Positions 16,909-26,181 are shown, numbered from the stretch's first letter. The stretch is DNA of 64,000 nucleotides from Paraburkholderia kururiensis (GCF_034424375.1 NZ_CP139965.1:2976001-3040000), one strand, 5' to 3'. The notes: generated by a model from the letters alone, not told the origin. Numbers and translations: made by a program.

Positions 16909-18498
16909 TTATGAGAGGGCGAGAGCCCGCGCCGGATCGAGCACGGTCAGTTCCGCCTGCAGTTCGCCGATGCGCCGCGCGAGTGCCGGTTTGTCCGCGT
17001 CCTTGCGGTTGCTCATGGCCTTGAGCGTGCGAAGCAACTGCTGCTTGATCTCGAAGACGAGTGCGGGCTCCCAGCGCGCGAGCGGCAGCGAGCGTGCCGC
17101 GCCGTCGAGTTCGGTCAGCAGTGCGAGGGCCGTGTCGGGCTTGCCGCCGTAGTCGGCAAGGCGCGCCATCACGAGCCGCTGCAGGTAGCGATGCCGTTCC
17201 GTCTTCATGCCGGGCAGCGCTTCGAGCCAGCCGAACGCCGCCTCCACACCCTCGCGCGCCGACACGTCGCGTGCCTGCGCCTCGATCTCCGGCCAGTCGC
17301 CGGCCGCCTCGCCTTCCTTGTCGGCCGATACCGGGAACGGCGCCACGGTCTCGCCCGCTTCAAGGTCGCGCACCACCGCGTGTCGCGCGATCCACTCGAG
17401 GGTGGCGTCGTCGGCGAACGGCGTGCCGTCGTTGAAGGAAAGACGCTCGATGCCGGGCAGCCGTTCGAGGAACAGCGCGAAGTCCGCGCGCAACAGTTCG
17501 CGCCAGGTGCTGTACGGCGCGCCGACGTGATCGAGCGCGACGTGCTGGAAGTACTGGAGATCGAACCACAGGTGATTCACGCCTTCCATGAACGCGCCCT
17601 CGACGCGCTCCAGCAGTTCGTGCCACTGCTTCTGCAGCACGAGCCGCTTCATCTGCTGGCGCAGTTCGCCGCGCGGCGGCGGCAGGCGCGTCTGTGACGC
17701 AGCGTCAGCAGGCGGCACCTCGTGCAGCGTGTCCCAGCGCACGCTGCGCACGAGCCGCACGGAGGGCAGATAGCCATTTTCCTGATCGCGCAGCCACACG
17801 GCCATCGTGCGGGCCTGGTCGAGCAGGTCGCGTGTGGACTCGATGGGACTTGACGTCGTGGCCGACGACATTGGAACCGGTGTCGACATGCCGGCGTCGG
17901 CTTCCACCTTGCGCGCAGGCTCGGCCTTCTGGTCGAAGCGGGACACGAGCGGCTGCAGGTTCGGCCGCGCCGTTTCGGGCCACGTTGCCGTGCGTTCGAG
18001 CAGCACGTCGAGCGCGGCGAGCGCGCGTTCAAGATCCGTCGGCGCAAACGCACCGCGGCTCTCGAGCAGCTCGATCATGCGCGTGGTGGCCAGCATTTCG
18101 AGCGCGCCCTTCTTCGCTTCGGCACGTGCGGGGAGCAGTGCCTCGCCGAAGCGGTCGACGAGCGCAGCCGCCAGTTCGAGGCCGTCCGCAAAACCGGCGG
18201 CACCGTCCTGCCGGAGCCGCGCGAACGCGTAATAGCCGGCGAGGCGCAGATCCTTGCCGGTCTCCTTCAGCAGTTGCTCGCAGGAACGGACGACGAGGCC
18301 GTCGTCGATGCCCGAGAGCTTCTGCGTTTCCTCGCGCAGTTCGAAGAACACGTCTTCGTAGCCAGGGTCGCGGCCTGCGCCGCCCTCGCCGGGCAGCGGC
18401 TGGACCCAGGCGGCCCAGGCATCGAGCCGGGCACGTGCTAGCTGTTCGCCGTCGTCGCGGGCGGGAAAGAGGCGCTTGAACAGTCCGCCCAACATCAT
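16909..18498 (-). CDS. tssA: T6SS assembly protein TssA (ImpA/VasJ type)
   Basis: This 529-residue protein belongs to the TssA group with an ImpA-related N-terminal domain (about residues 20-150) and a long helical C-terminal region. TssA proteins prime and cap sheath polymerisation. Supporting segments are DPGYEDVFFELREETQKLSG, KDLRLAGYYAFARLRQDG, and the conserved HLWFDLQYFQHVALDHVG in the C-terminal half. The ATG at 18498 overlaps the tssM stop by four bases; the adjacent Met codon is an equal alternative. A Ser/Thr-rich linker near residue 210 separates the two halves. Confidence 0.88.
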   Translation of the reverse strand: MMLGGLFKRLFPARDDGEQLARARLDAWAAWVQPLPGEGGAGRDPGYEDVFFELREETQKLSGIDDGLVVRSCEQLLKETGKDLRLAGYYAFARLRQDGAAGFADGLELAAALVDRFGEALLPARAEAKKGALEMLATTRMIELLESRGAFAPTDLERALAALDVLLERTATWPETARPNLQPLVSRFDQKAEPARKVEADAGMSTPVPMSSATTSSPIESTRDLLDQARTMAVWLRDQENGYLPSVRLVRSVRWDTLHEVPPADAASQTRLPPPRGELRQQMKRLVLQKQWHELLERVEGAFMEGVNHLWFDLQYFQHVALDHVGAPYSTWRELLRADFALFLERLPGIERLSFNDGTPFADDATLEWIARHAVVRDLEAGETVAPFPVSADKEGEAAGDWPEIEAQARDVSAREGVEAAFGWLEALPGMKTERHRYLQRLVMARLADYGGKPDTALALLTELDGAARSLPLARWEPALVFEIKQQLLRTLKAMSNRKDADKPALARRIGELQAELTVLDPARALALS

Positions 18499-21400
18499 TG
18501 AACCTCCGGTACGTAGCCGCCGGGCAGCGGCATGGCGGCGTGTTTTGCCGCGGCAAGGGCAGACGCCGGCAACGGCGGCGGACTGATGCCCGAGAGCTTC
18601 GGTCCGCCCGTAGACGCGCCTGTGATGAACACTCGCGACGGCAGCGCGAAGTGACGCAGTTGAAGCACGTCGAGCGGGCCTGCACCCGCCTCACTGCGCA
18701 GCTGGACCTTGAGCGCAATGCCCTGGCTCGTGTCGGGCGTCCAGCTGAGCAGGTAGCGTGCGCTGTCCTGCTGCGAAACCTTCGCGCGCTCAAGCAGCCG
18801 GATCAGACCGAACCGGCCCTGCGCGTCGAGCGCGCTGCGCAAACCGCCCTGCGCCGTCTGCCATTCGATATGCGAGACGTTCTCCAGCGACTGGCCGGGC
18901 CATTCGAACGGCGTCCACTCCTGCTTCTGGTTGAAGTAATGCAGCTCCCGCCCGGCCAGCACGAACTTCATGTCGGTTACGCCCGGCGTGGGCTCCGCAC
19001 TCAGCTCGTAGCGCACGTGCGCGTCGCCGGACGGGAACACGACCGATGAAATCCGCGTGAGCTGGTTGAGGCTCCTGAGGAACGCCGGGTCGATGGTCAG
19101 CGCGCCGTGGTCCGCGCCCTGCGCCGCCACCCAACGGTCGCCCTGCCGTTCCACCACGCCGGCAAGCTGCGTCGTCACGAATTGCGCAATGACGCCGTTG
19201 TCGGGCCGCATGAAGCGCGCCATCTCAGGCAGCGATGCGTCGTTGTCCGAATCCGCGAACGGATAGCGGCCGCCGAACGAGCGGTTCCAGTCAGCGACGA
19301 TCGCACTGCGCCAGATGTCGTTGAGACTCGACGCGGCCGGCTGCACGACCGCCTGCCAGGTCTGGTCCAGAGGGGCGCGGAACAGTTCGCCGAAACCGGC
19401 CCACTGCTCGCCGAGACTGGCGGCCACGCGGCTCGCGTAGTCGCGGCTTTCGGCAATGTCGGACGTCTTGCCCTGCAATACCGACTGCGCGGCCATGCGG
19501 GCCATCGCGTCCGGGTCGCTGCCCGAAACGATCTGCGTGGCCTTCAGGCGCATCGCCGTGACGCGTTCGAGGTAGCGCGCGAGGCTCAGGTCGCCCGTCG
19601 CGGCCTGCTGGGCCGCGGCCTTGCTGCCGGCGGGCGCGGCCTGAACCAGGTCGCTGCCCGTGAGCCGCAGGATCGGTCCGAATGCCACCGCGAGCGGCGC
19701 CAGCTGCGGCTGTGTCTGCTTCGACGGATTTTTTTCGTCGGCGCCGACAAGCTGCTGTGCCTTGCTGATCAGCGTATCGGACAGGGACTGCGCATTCGCG
19801 CCTGCGCCGGCCTGCCAGACGATGGCGTTCATCAGCGCCACGAGCGGTGAGCGCTGCGAGTCGCCCAGCAGCGTGAGCTGGTCGGCCGTGGCCGAGAGCG
19901 TGGGCGCTGCCTGCCAGCGCAGGCTGTTGAGGAACAACGCCCACGCGCGCGTGTAGTCGTCGAAGTAACGCTGGCGCAGTTCGGCCTTCAGCGTCGATAG
20001 CGCGGGATTCGTCGCTTTCGTGTCCGAGAGCACCCAGTCGCCGGCGACGTCGCGCTGCCCGCTCGCCTCGTCGATGGCCTTCGAGATGCGCTCCTCCCAC
20101 GCTGTGCGCGTGAACACGCCGGGAATCGTCGCCGTCGTGTTGAAGAGGCCGCGGCCCGTGGTGTCGCCCAGCAACGTGGCAAGGGACACCGGCGGGTACT
20201 TCGGAGAGGCGTCCGCGATGATCTGCTGGTAGAGCGCGTCCCTCGAGTTCTGGATGCCGCGCACGCCGATGACGGTCTGGCGCGTGGCCGCGATCAGGCC
20301 ACCGTCGGGCACGATGGCCAGCGACGAGCCATCTGCCGAAGCGCCGCGTCCCAGATGGTTCGCAAGGAATGCGATGGTGTGCTGGCGCAGATCCTCCCAG
20401 GTGCCCGCTGACATGGGCGAATTCTCCGGTCGCGCGGGCACCGAGGTCGCGACCAGTTGCGGCGCGAGGAATGCCGCCATCGCGCGTTCGGGTTTGGCGA
20501 GCATGAGGTACGCCTTGAGCGTGTCGTAGGCAGCTTGCACCTGAGCATTGCCGCCGCTCGCGATCTCGGCGTCCGACAGCGAGGCGAGCTGGCGCAATCG
20601 CGACTCCAGCTTCTCGCGGATGGGACCGACGAGGATGCGAGCGGCGGCGTTCTCATAGCCCGGCCACAGGGCGGCCAGCAGCGCGCCGTCGTGGTTCAGG
20701 CCGAAGCGCGTGATCCAGGGCGCACCGTCGCGTTGGCGGGTTTCGAGCGTGTCGATCTGGCGGTCGAGGCGGTCGAGCGTTTGCAGGGCCCGCGTGCGGT
20801 CCTGCGAGGCGGAGAGCTTCGTCAGCGTGTCGCCAGCGGCCCGGATGGTTGCGCGGTTCGTGAAGCCCGAGATCATCGTGTCGGTGATCCACAGGGCGAG
20901 CATGGCGGTGGTGAGCCATGCTGCGGTGGTCGATAGCGAGAAACCGACGCGGCGGCCGTGGACCTTGCGGCTGTGGGTGGCGATGGTTTGCCAGACGGTG
21001 CGGTGTAGCGGGCCGGCAGCCGGCTCATCGTCGTTCGCGCCAGCAGACGCGGGTGGCGCCGGTTCCCGTTCCTTGAACAGCGGTGCAAAAAGGACGCCGT
21101 GAATAGCATGCCGCCACACGCGGGACTGCGACGTCTGCAGGACCAGGCCTGTCAACCCGTCGCGCAGCCGGTCGATATGTCGCGAGAGTTCGACGGGATA
21201 GCGATCGGTGGCATTCCGCGTGAGTCGTACGACACCAGCGTCGGCGAGGTTGTACGAGAGCCCCTGCAGGGACCGGTTGATCTCGTCCGGGCTCACGCGC
21301 GGGCGTGACCACGTGAAGCCGATGGCGTCGTCGGGACCGGATGCTTCGCTGCCGAAATCGGTGACGTTGAGCAGGTACGCGGGTGCTGCCCAGCGCAGAG

Positions 21401-21725
21401 CGCGGGCATGACGGGCGAGCCGCTGCGAGAGGCTGTCGGTGTCGAACGGGGTGTTCGAGGACGTACGGTCGCTCACGATGCCTACCATGGCATCGACCGG
21501 GCGACGGCGGCGCAGGCGGCGGATCTGGTTAAGCCAATCGGTGTCGAGGGTGGTGGTGGTCTGCTTTGCGTAGAGCAAAACCGTGTCGCCGGTGATCAGA
21601 TACCCCTTGTCAACAAGTCCCGGCGCCAGGCGCTTTACAAGCGGTTCGTCGCCGGCGACGAGTACCCAGCGTTCGCGGTAGCGCCAACGGAAACCGTGAC
21701 GGTCGCGCAGGGCATTGCGAAGCAA
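18495..21725 (-). CDS. tssM: T6SS inner-membrane protein TssM (IcmF/VasK), N-terminally truncated
   Basis: At least 1076 residues of TssM remain. Complete TssM proteins usually carry two N-terminal membrane helices and a longer cytoplasmic domain, about 1150-1300 residues in all. Here the frame runs back only to a stop at 21813-21815, beside the IS110-type element. It first shows cytoplasmic-domain sequence (RWVLVAGDEPLVKRLAPGL). The third membrane helix (about residues 260-285, SLSTTAAWLTTAMLALWITD) and the periplasmic domain, with its C-terminal beta part, are intact. The coordinate given uses a TTG; no good start or ribosome site is visible. I infer that the 5' end was lost to an insertion or deletion and that the protein is probably non-functional. 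Confidence 0.8.
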   Translation of the reverse strand: MLRNALRDRHGFRWRYRERWVLVAGDEPLVKRLAPGLVDKGYLITGDTVLLYAKQTTTTLDTDWLNQIRRLRRRRPVDAMVGIVSDRTSSNTPFDTDSLSQRLARHARALRWAAPAYLLNVTDFGSEASGPDDAIGFTWSRPRVSPDEINRSLQGLSYNLADAGVVRLTRNATDRYPVELSRHIDRLRDGLTGLVLQTSQSRVWRHAIHGVLFAPLFKEREPAPPASAGANDDEPAAGPLHRTVWQTIATHSRKVHGRRVGFSLSTTAAWLTTAMLALWITDTMISGFTNRATIRAAGDTLTKLSASQDRTRALQTLDRLDRQIDTLETRQRDGAPWITRFGLNHDGALLAALWPGYENAAARILVGPIREKLESRLRQLASLSDAEIASGGNAQVQAAYDTLKAYLMLAKPERAMAAFLAPQLVATSVPARPENSPMSAGTWEDLRQHTIAFLANHLGRGASADGSSLAIVPDGGLIAATRQTVIGVRGIQNSRDALYQQIIADASPKYPPVSLATLLGDTTGRGLFNTTATIPGVFTRTAWEERISKAIDEASGQRDVAGDWVLSDTKATNPALSTLKAELRQRYFDDYTRAWALFLNSLRWQAAPTLSATADQLTLLGDSQRSPLVALMNAIVWQAGAGANAQSLSDTLISKAQQLVGADEKNPSKQTQPQLAPLAVAFGPILRLTGSDLVQAAPAGSKAAAQQAATGDLSLARYLERVTAMRLKATQIVSGSDPDAMARMAAQSVLQGKTSDIAESRDYASRVAASLGEQWAGFGELFRAPLDQTWQAVVQPAASSLNDIWRSAIVADWNRSFGGRYPFADSDNDASLPEMARFMRPDNGVIAQFVTTQLAGVVERQGDRWVAAQGADHGALTIDPAFLRSLNQLTRISSVVFPSGDAHVRYELSAEPTPGVTDMKFVLAGRELHYFNQKQEWTPFEWPGQSLENVSHIEWQTAQGGLRSALDAQGRFGLIRLLERAKVSQQDSARYLLSWTPDTSQGIALKVQLRSEAGAGPLDVLQLRHFALPSRVFITGASTGGPKLSGISPPPLPASALAAAKHAAMPLPGGYVPEVQ

Positions 21726-21896
21726 TGTAGCCCGGTCGGCTTGTCCCGACGGTTGGCCCTGATCGTCGTGGTTAACGGACGCTGCGCGCCTGCCGGCGTC
21801 GTAACTGTTGATTTACTGAGATGGACCCGACGCCCCTTCGGGGAAGCGCGATACTGCTGAATGTCCTCTTAACGGGACCACATCGGGAGGTTCATC

Positions 21897-22916
21897 ATGG
21901 AAATCGATATTCTCGGCATTGATCTTGCCAAGCACGTCTTCCAGCTTCACGGTGCTGAACGTAGCGGGCGCGCGGTGCATCGATCCAAGGTCGGGCGTGG
22001 AGCATTGATCGAGACGGTTCAAAAGCTTCGCCCGCGAGTCATAGCAATGGAGGCTTGCAGTTCAGCCCATCATTGGGCACGTCGCTTTACCGGCATGGGT
22101 ATCGAGGTTCGCCTGTTAAGTCCTCAATATGTAACGCCGTTCGTGAAGACAAACAAGAACGACCGCAACGATGCGGAGGCAATCGCCGAAGCAGCCTCAC
22201 GTCCGTCGATGCGCTTCGTTAGCGTTAAATCGGTCGAGCAGGAAGACATCCAGGCCGTGCATCGAATGCGTGCCGTCCTGGTGCGCCAGCGCACGGCAGT
22301 TATCAACCAGATCAGAGGACTGCTGGCCGAGCGCGGCCTGATCGTCGCGCGCTCGGTGCAGGCTTTCAAACGAACCATCCCGACCTTATTGAGTAACGAG
22401 AGCTCCGAACTGACGACTTTCTGCCAGGCGCTGCTTACCGACATGCTGCAGCACCTGCAGGCGCTGGAAGCTCGGATTCAATGGCTGGAAGTGGCGATAA
22501 AAGACTTCGTAAAGAACTCGGCATTGTGCCGCAAGATTACCGCGGTCGAGGGTATCGGTCCATTAACTGCGAGCGCCGTTGTTGGCGCTATCGGCGATGC
22601 CAAACAGTTTTCCAACGGGCGTCACCTTGCAGCGTGGCTCGGGCTAGTGCCCCGTCAATATTCCTCGGGGGGCAAGGCCCGGTTGCAGGGCATCAGCAAG
22701 CGCGGCGATACCTATTTGCGAACTCTTCTGATTCACGGTGCAAGAACTGTTTTGCAATACGCGTCTGGCAAAGCTGACAGACGTAGTCAATGGTTGCAGC
22801 AACTGATCGCCCGACGCGGCTACAACTGTGCGGCAGTAGCACTGGCCAACAAGAACGCACGTATCCTTCAGGTCCTGCTGAGTACTGAAGCATCGTACAA
22901 CCCAGCCGTGCAATGA
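21897..22916 (+). CDS. IS110-family transposase (DEDD recombinase)
   Basis: This 339-residue protein has both domains of IS110 transposases. The N-terminal RuvC-like DEDD domain begins with DILGIDLAKHVFQLHG (catalytic Asp near residue 9) and includes AMEACSSAHHWAR and KNDRNDAEAIAEA. The C-terminal transposase_20 domain reads VEGIGPLTASAVVGAIGDAK, then the region with the catalytic Ser, GLVPRQYSSGGKARLQGIS, and TYLRTLLIHGAR. Full length and free of stops, so probably active. CGGGAGG lies just before the ATG. It inserted beside the truncated tssM. Confidence 0.95.
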   Translation: MEIDILGIDLAKHVFQLHGAERSGRAVHRSKVGRGALIETVQKLRPRVIAMEACSSAHHWARRFTGMGIEVRLLSPQYVTPFVKTNKNDRNDAEAIAEAASRPSMRFVSVKSVEQEDIQAVHRMRAVLVRQRTAVINQIRGLLAERGLIVARSVQAFKRTIPTLLSNESSELTTFCQALLTDMLQHLQALEARIQWLEVAIKDFVKNSALCRKITAVEGIGPLTASAVVGAIGDAKQFSNGRHLAAWLGLVPRQYSSGGKARLQGISKRGDTYLRTLLIHGARTVLQYASGKADRRSQWLQQLIARRGYNCAAVALANKNARILQVLLSTEASYNPAVQ

Positions 22917-23056
22917 ACGCAGTACAGGTTTAGATTCCGGCATCACCCAGCGCAGGTTTGCGTAGCTCTAGTACATGATGACGAAATCGGTAGAACCAGC
23001 ATCCTGAAACCTGTCTTCCGTGCCGGCCACGTAGCTCGAGCCGTTGATTTGCTCAG
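22917..23056 (+). ncRNA. Candidate IS110 guide (bridge/seek) RNA region
   Basis: IS110-family elements encode a structured guide RNA in one of their non-coding ends. The longer non-coding end here is on the right. It contains perfect inverted arms ACAGGTTT (22924-22931) and AAACCTGT (23007-23014), and an imperfect direct repeat CGTAGCTCTAG (22961-22971) / CGTAGCTCGAG (23030-23040). The arms could close a roughly 90-base structured RNA. This is inference; no covariance model was run and the strand is assumed from the transposase. Confidence 0.3.
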
Positions 23057-23251
23057 GACAAGGATGCGCGGATCTCGTCAAGGCTGCGGGCGTGCTTCGG
23101 CAACTGCCCACAAGCAAGCCGGATACATGCATGCAGACCATTTCCAATCATCGTCAAGAGCTTGCAAAGCGCGTCGGGTCCATACATGCACGGAAGCCTG
23201 ACCCACGATTTGCATTGAATTCTGACCCACCCCTTGGACCAGCCTTGCGGG

Positions 23252-24046
23252 TTATGCGGTGGGTATCTGGGTCTTCTTTCGCTCCTTCTTTGGCTGTGTT
23301 GTGCTGTTTCTGAAACGATAGCTATCGTTGCCTGTTTCTACAATGTGGCAGTGGTGTGTGAGCCGGTCGAGCAGCGCGGTGGTCATCTTTGCATCGCCAA
23401 ACACACTGGCCCATTCGGCGAAGCTCAGGTTGGTGGTGATGATGATGCTGGTGCGCTCGTAGAGCTTGCTGAGCAGATGGAACAGCAGCGCCCCGCCGGT
23501 CTGGCTGAACGGCAGGTAGCCGAGTTCGTCCAGCACCACGAGGTCGGCATACATGAGCCGTGTGGCCAGTTGCCCGGGCTTGCCGCCCAGCTTCTCCTGC
23601 TCGAGGGCGTTGACCAGTTCGATGGTGGAGAAGAAGCGCACGCGGCGGCGATGATGTTCGAGCGCCTGCACACCGATGGCCGTTGCCAGATGGGTCTTGC
23701 CCGTACCGGGCCCACCCACCAGCACGATGTTGTGCGCCGAGTCGATGAAGTCGCACTGGTACAGCTGGCGCACCAGCGCCTCGTCGGCATCGCTGCAGCT
23801 GAAGTCGAACCCGCCCATGTCGCGGTACGCCGGGAAGCGTGCCACCTTCATCTGGTACGCGAGGGAACGCACTTCGCGCTCGGCAATCTCCGCCTTGAGC
23901 AGCCCGGCCAGCACCAGCGAAGCCGCCTTGTACGCCGGCGAGTCCTGCGCTGCGAGTTCGCCCAGCGCCTGGGCCATGCCGTGCAGCTTCAGTGACTTGA
24001 GCATCTGCATCATGGCCTCAGGCTGCATGGCTGTCCTCCCGGCCAC
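23252..24046 (-). CDS. istB: IS21-family ATPase helper protein
   Basis: This 264-residue AAA+ ATPase assists the IstA transposase in choosing target DNA. The Walker A motif GGPGTGKTH lies near residue 110, Walker B LVVLDELGYL near residue 170, and the sensor region SIIITTNLSFAEW near residue 200. Length is normal. The start given overlaps the istA end by 29 bases; a second in-frame Met at 24028 is equally possible. It looks intact. Confidence 0.94.
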   Translation of the reverse strand: MAGRTAMQPEAMMQMLKSLKLHGMAQALGELAAQDSPAYKAASLVLAGLLKAEIAEREVRSLAYQMKVARFPAYRDMGGFDFSCSDADEALVRQLYQCDFIDSAHNIVLVGGPGTGKTHLATAIGVQALEHHRRRVRFFSTIELVNALEQEKLGGKPGQLATRLMYADLVVLDELGYLPFSQTGGALLFHLLSKLYERTSIIITTNLSFAEWASVFGDAKMTTALLDRLTHHCHIVETGNDSYRFRNSTTQPKKERKKTQIPTA

Positions 24047-25544
24047 GCAGGCGGTCGTAGCGGCCGACGTTGGCCTGTGGCTCGACCTTCAGTGCGAAGG
24101 CCTGCGGCGTCTGCAGCGGCGGCACAGGCGGGCTGTCGAGCAGGCGGCTGAGGATGTTCAGTACCGTCTGCTTGTTCGGCACACCCGCCTCAAGCGCCCG
24201 CTCAACTGCGGTGAGCACCATCTGTTCGTCGTGCAGCAGCACCAGCGCCAGGATCTCGACCATCTCGCGGTCGCCGCCCGGGTGCCTGAGCAGCACGCCC
24301 TGCAGCCTGCGCAAGGCCTCCGGAAACTCGGCGAACGGTGCGCCATTGCGCAGTGCGCCCGGTTTGCGCTGCAGGACGGCCAGGTAGTGACGCCAGTCGT
24401 AGACCGTCTCGCCGCGGTCATGGCTGCGGTTGATACGCCGCCCGTGCTCGGCGATCACCTGCCCCTCGGCAACGAACACCAGCCTTGCGGCATACACACG
24501 CAGGCTGATGGGCCGGTTGGCGAACGACGCCGGCACGCTGTAGCGGTTGCGTTCGAAGTTCACCAGGCAGGTGGGCGAAACGCGTTTGACATGTTCGACG
24601 AAGCCATCGAACGGCTGGCCCACCGGCATCAGGTGGGGCCGCTCGGCCGACCACGCATCCCAGACCGTCATGTCCTGCTCCGGGTGCCGCGTCTGCTGCC
24701 ACAGCAGTACGCACTGGTCGGCCAGCCAGTCGTTCAGCGCATCCAGTGAACCGAACGCCGGCACCTTCTGCCAGAGGCGGTGGCGGCTGTCCTGGACATT
24801 CTTCTCGATCTGCCCTTTCTCCCAGCCCGAGGCCACGTTACAGAACTCGGCATCAAACAGGTAGTGGCTCACCATCGCGCTGAAGCGCGCGTTGACCTCG
24901 CGCACCTTGCCGGGACGCACCCGGTCAACGGCAGTCTTCATGTTGTCGTAGATGCCGCGGCGTGGAATGCCGCCCCAGGCGACGAACGCATGATGATGCG
25001 CATCGAACAGCATCTCGTGGGTCTGCAGCAGGTAGGCGCGCAGGAAGAAGGCCCGGCTGTGGCTGAGCTTGAGCTGCGCGACCTGCAGCTTGACACGCTC
25101 GCCGTTGATCACCGCCCAGTCCTCGCTCCAGTCGAACTGGAATGCCTCGCCAGGGGCAAAGCGCAGCGGCACAAACGTTCCGCGTCCCGTGGTCTTCGCC
25201 TGCTCGTGCTGTTCCTGCCGCCACCGCCGGGCAAACGCCGCCACGCGGTCATAGGAGCCCGTGAAGCCAAGCGCGCACAGATCCGCGTGTATCTGCCTGA
25301 GCGTCCTGCGCTGCTTGCGCGGCCGGTTCGCCTCGGTCTTGAGCCAGCCTGCGAGCTTCGCGGCAAACCCGTCGAGTTTGCTGGGGCTGTGGCGCTCGGG
25401 ATAGGCCGGCAGAACCGTGCCGGCCCGGATGTAACGCCTGACCGTGTTTCTGGACACGCCCAGCCGTCTGGAAATCTCGCGCAACGAGACCTGATCGCGA
25501 AAGTGCCAGCGTCGGATGATGCTCAATATAGCCACGTCGATCAC
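24018..25544 (-). CDS. istA: IS21-family transposase
   Basis: This 508-residue DDE transposase has an N-terminal HTH (QVSLREISRRLGVSRNTVRRYI, residues about 18-38) and an RNase-H-like catalytic core, with Asp in FQFDWSEDW (near residue 139), Asp in GIYDNMKTAV and Glu in GWEKGQIEKNVQ. A C-terminal Mu-like domain with NFERNRYSVP follows. The gene is full length and uninterrupted. Confidence 0.94.
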   Translation of the reverse strand: MIDVAILSIIRRWHFRDQVSLREISRRLGVSRNTVRRYIRAGTVLPAYPERHSPSKLDGFAAKLAGWLKTEANRPRKQRRTLRQIHADLCALGFTGSYDRVAAFARRWRQEQHEQAKTTGRGTFVPLRFAPGEAFQFDWSEDWAVINGERVKLQVAQLKLSHSRAFFLRAYLLQTHEMLFDAHHHAFVAWGGIPRRGIYDNMKTAVDRVRPGKVREVNARFSAMVSHYLFDAEFCNVASGWEKGQIEKNVQDSRHRLWQKVPAFGSLDALNDWLADQCVLLWQQTRHPEQDMTVWDAWSAERPHLMPVGQPFDGFVEHVKRVSPTCLVNFERNRYSVPASFANRPISLRVYAARLVFVAEGQVIAEHGRRINRSHDRGETVYDWRHYLAVLQRKPGALRNGAPFAEFPEALRRLQGVLLRHPGGDREMVEILALVLLHDEQMVLTAVERALEAGVPNKQTVLNILSRLLDSPPVPPLQTPQAFALKVEPQANVGRYDRLRGREDSHAA

Positions 25545-25638
25545 TCCGTTCCCCTGCCCGTTGCCGAGCAGGTCAGTGTTCTACGTGGGTCAATATTCGA
25601 TGCAAATTACTGCCCTGGCCGGGTCAGGTTTCCGTGCA

Positions 25639-26181
25639 AATCAACAGGCTCTCATCTCCGACCGGGACGAACTGGACCGGTACGCGCGCATCGGCGTCCC
25701 GCTGCGTCTGTCGTTCGGCATGTTTCGCGGCGCCCGGCTGGTGCCGTCGCTCAACGAAGCGATCGCCTCGTATGTCCCGCCTCCTCCGCCGCCGGCCGTC
25801 GTCACGCTCGACAGCATGTCGCTGTTCGACAGCGGCAAGGCACAGCTCAGGCCCGGTTCGACGCGCGCCATGGTCGGCGCACTGGAGATGATCAAGGCAC
25901 ACCCGGACAAGCGGATTCTCGTCGCCGGCTACACCGACAACGTCGGCACACCGAAGAGCAATCTGAATCTGTCGGCAGCACGCGCAGAGGCTGTGCGCGA
26001 CTGGCTGATCGAGGCATCGGGCATTCCCGCTACACAGTTCGCCATCCAGGGCTATGGCGACACACGTCCGGTCGCAACCAACGATACGCCCGAGGGGCGC
26101 GCAAGAAACCGGCGCGTGGAAATCACGCTGATCCCCGACACAGCGAAAAACGCGCCATCACCGGAAGCACCGGGGAGTTAG
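25639..26181 (+). pseudogene. T6SS-associated OmpA-family protein, 5' part missing
   Basis: About 180 residues remain, opening in frame out of the right end of the IS21-type element. A complete OmpA-like peptidoglycan-binding domain is present: SLFDSGKAQLRPGS, GYTDNVGTPKSNLNLSAARA and the peptidoglycan-contact end DTPEGRARNRRVEI. A proline-rich linker (YVPPPPPPAVV) precedes it. Upstream, GMFRGARLVPSLNEAIASY looks like the tail of a lost membrane-linked domain. A hybrid start inside the IS (25516) could still yield a fusion protein. It lies 99 bases before hcp, so it probably anchored the secretion complex to the cell wall. Confidence 0.7.

Larger units (their letters stand above)
21813..23056 (+). 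mobile_element. IS110-family element (boundaries approximate)
   Basis: The element carries one intact transposase gene with about 84 bases of non-coding DNA on its left and about 140 on its right. IS110-type elements lack classical terminal inverted repeats, so the ends are estimates. The left estimate is where the tssM frame ends. The right estimate uses GTTGATTTGCTCAG (23043-23056), which resembles GTTGATTTACTGAG at 21807-21820 (12 of 14 bases). These two copies may mark the duplicated junction or target. Confidence 0.65.
23187..25638 (-). mobile_element. IS21-family element
   Basis: The 2452-base element holds istA and istB on the minus strand. The ends are inverted copies: left TGCACGGAAGCCTGACCC (from 23187) and, read inward from the right end at 25638, TGCACGGAAACCTGACCC. 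A second repeat unit, TTTGCAT-n-GAAT-n2-TGACCC, occurs inside each end, as expected for IS21 multiple terminal repeats. The bases flanking the two ends (TCCATACA and AATCAACA) are not identical, so no target duplication is visible. Confidence 0.85.
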
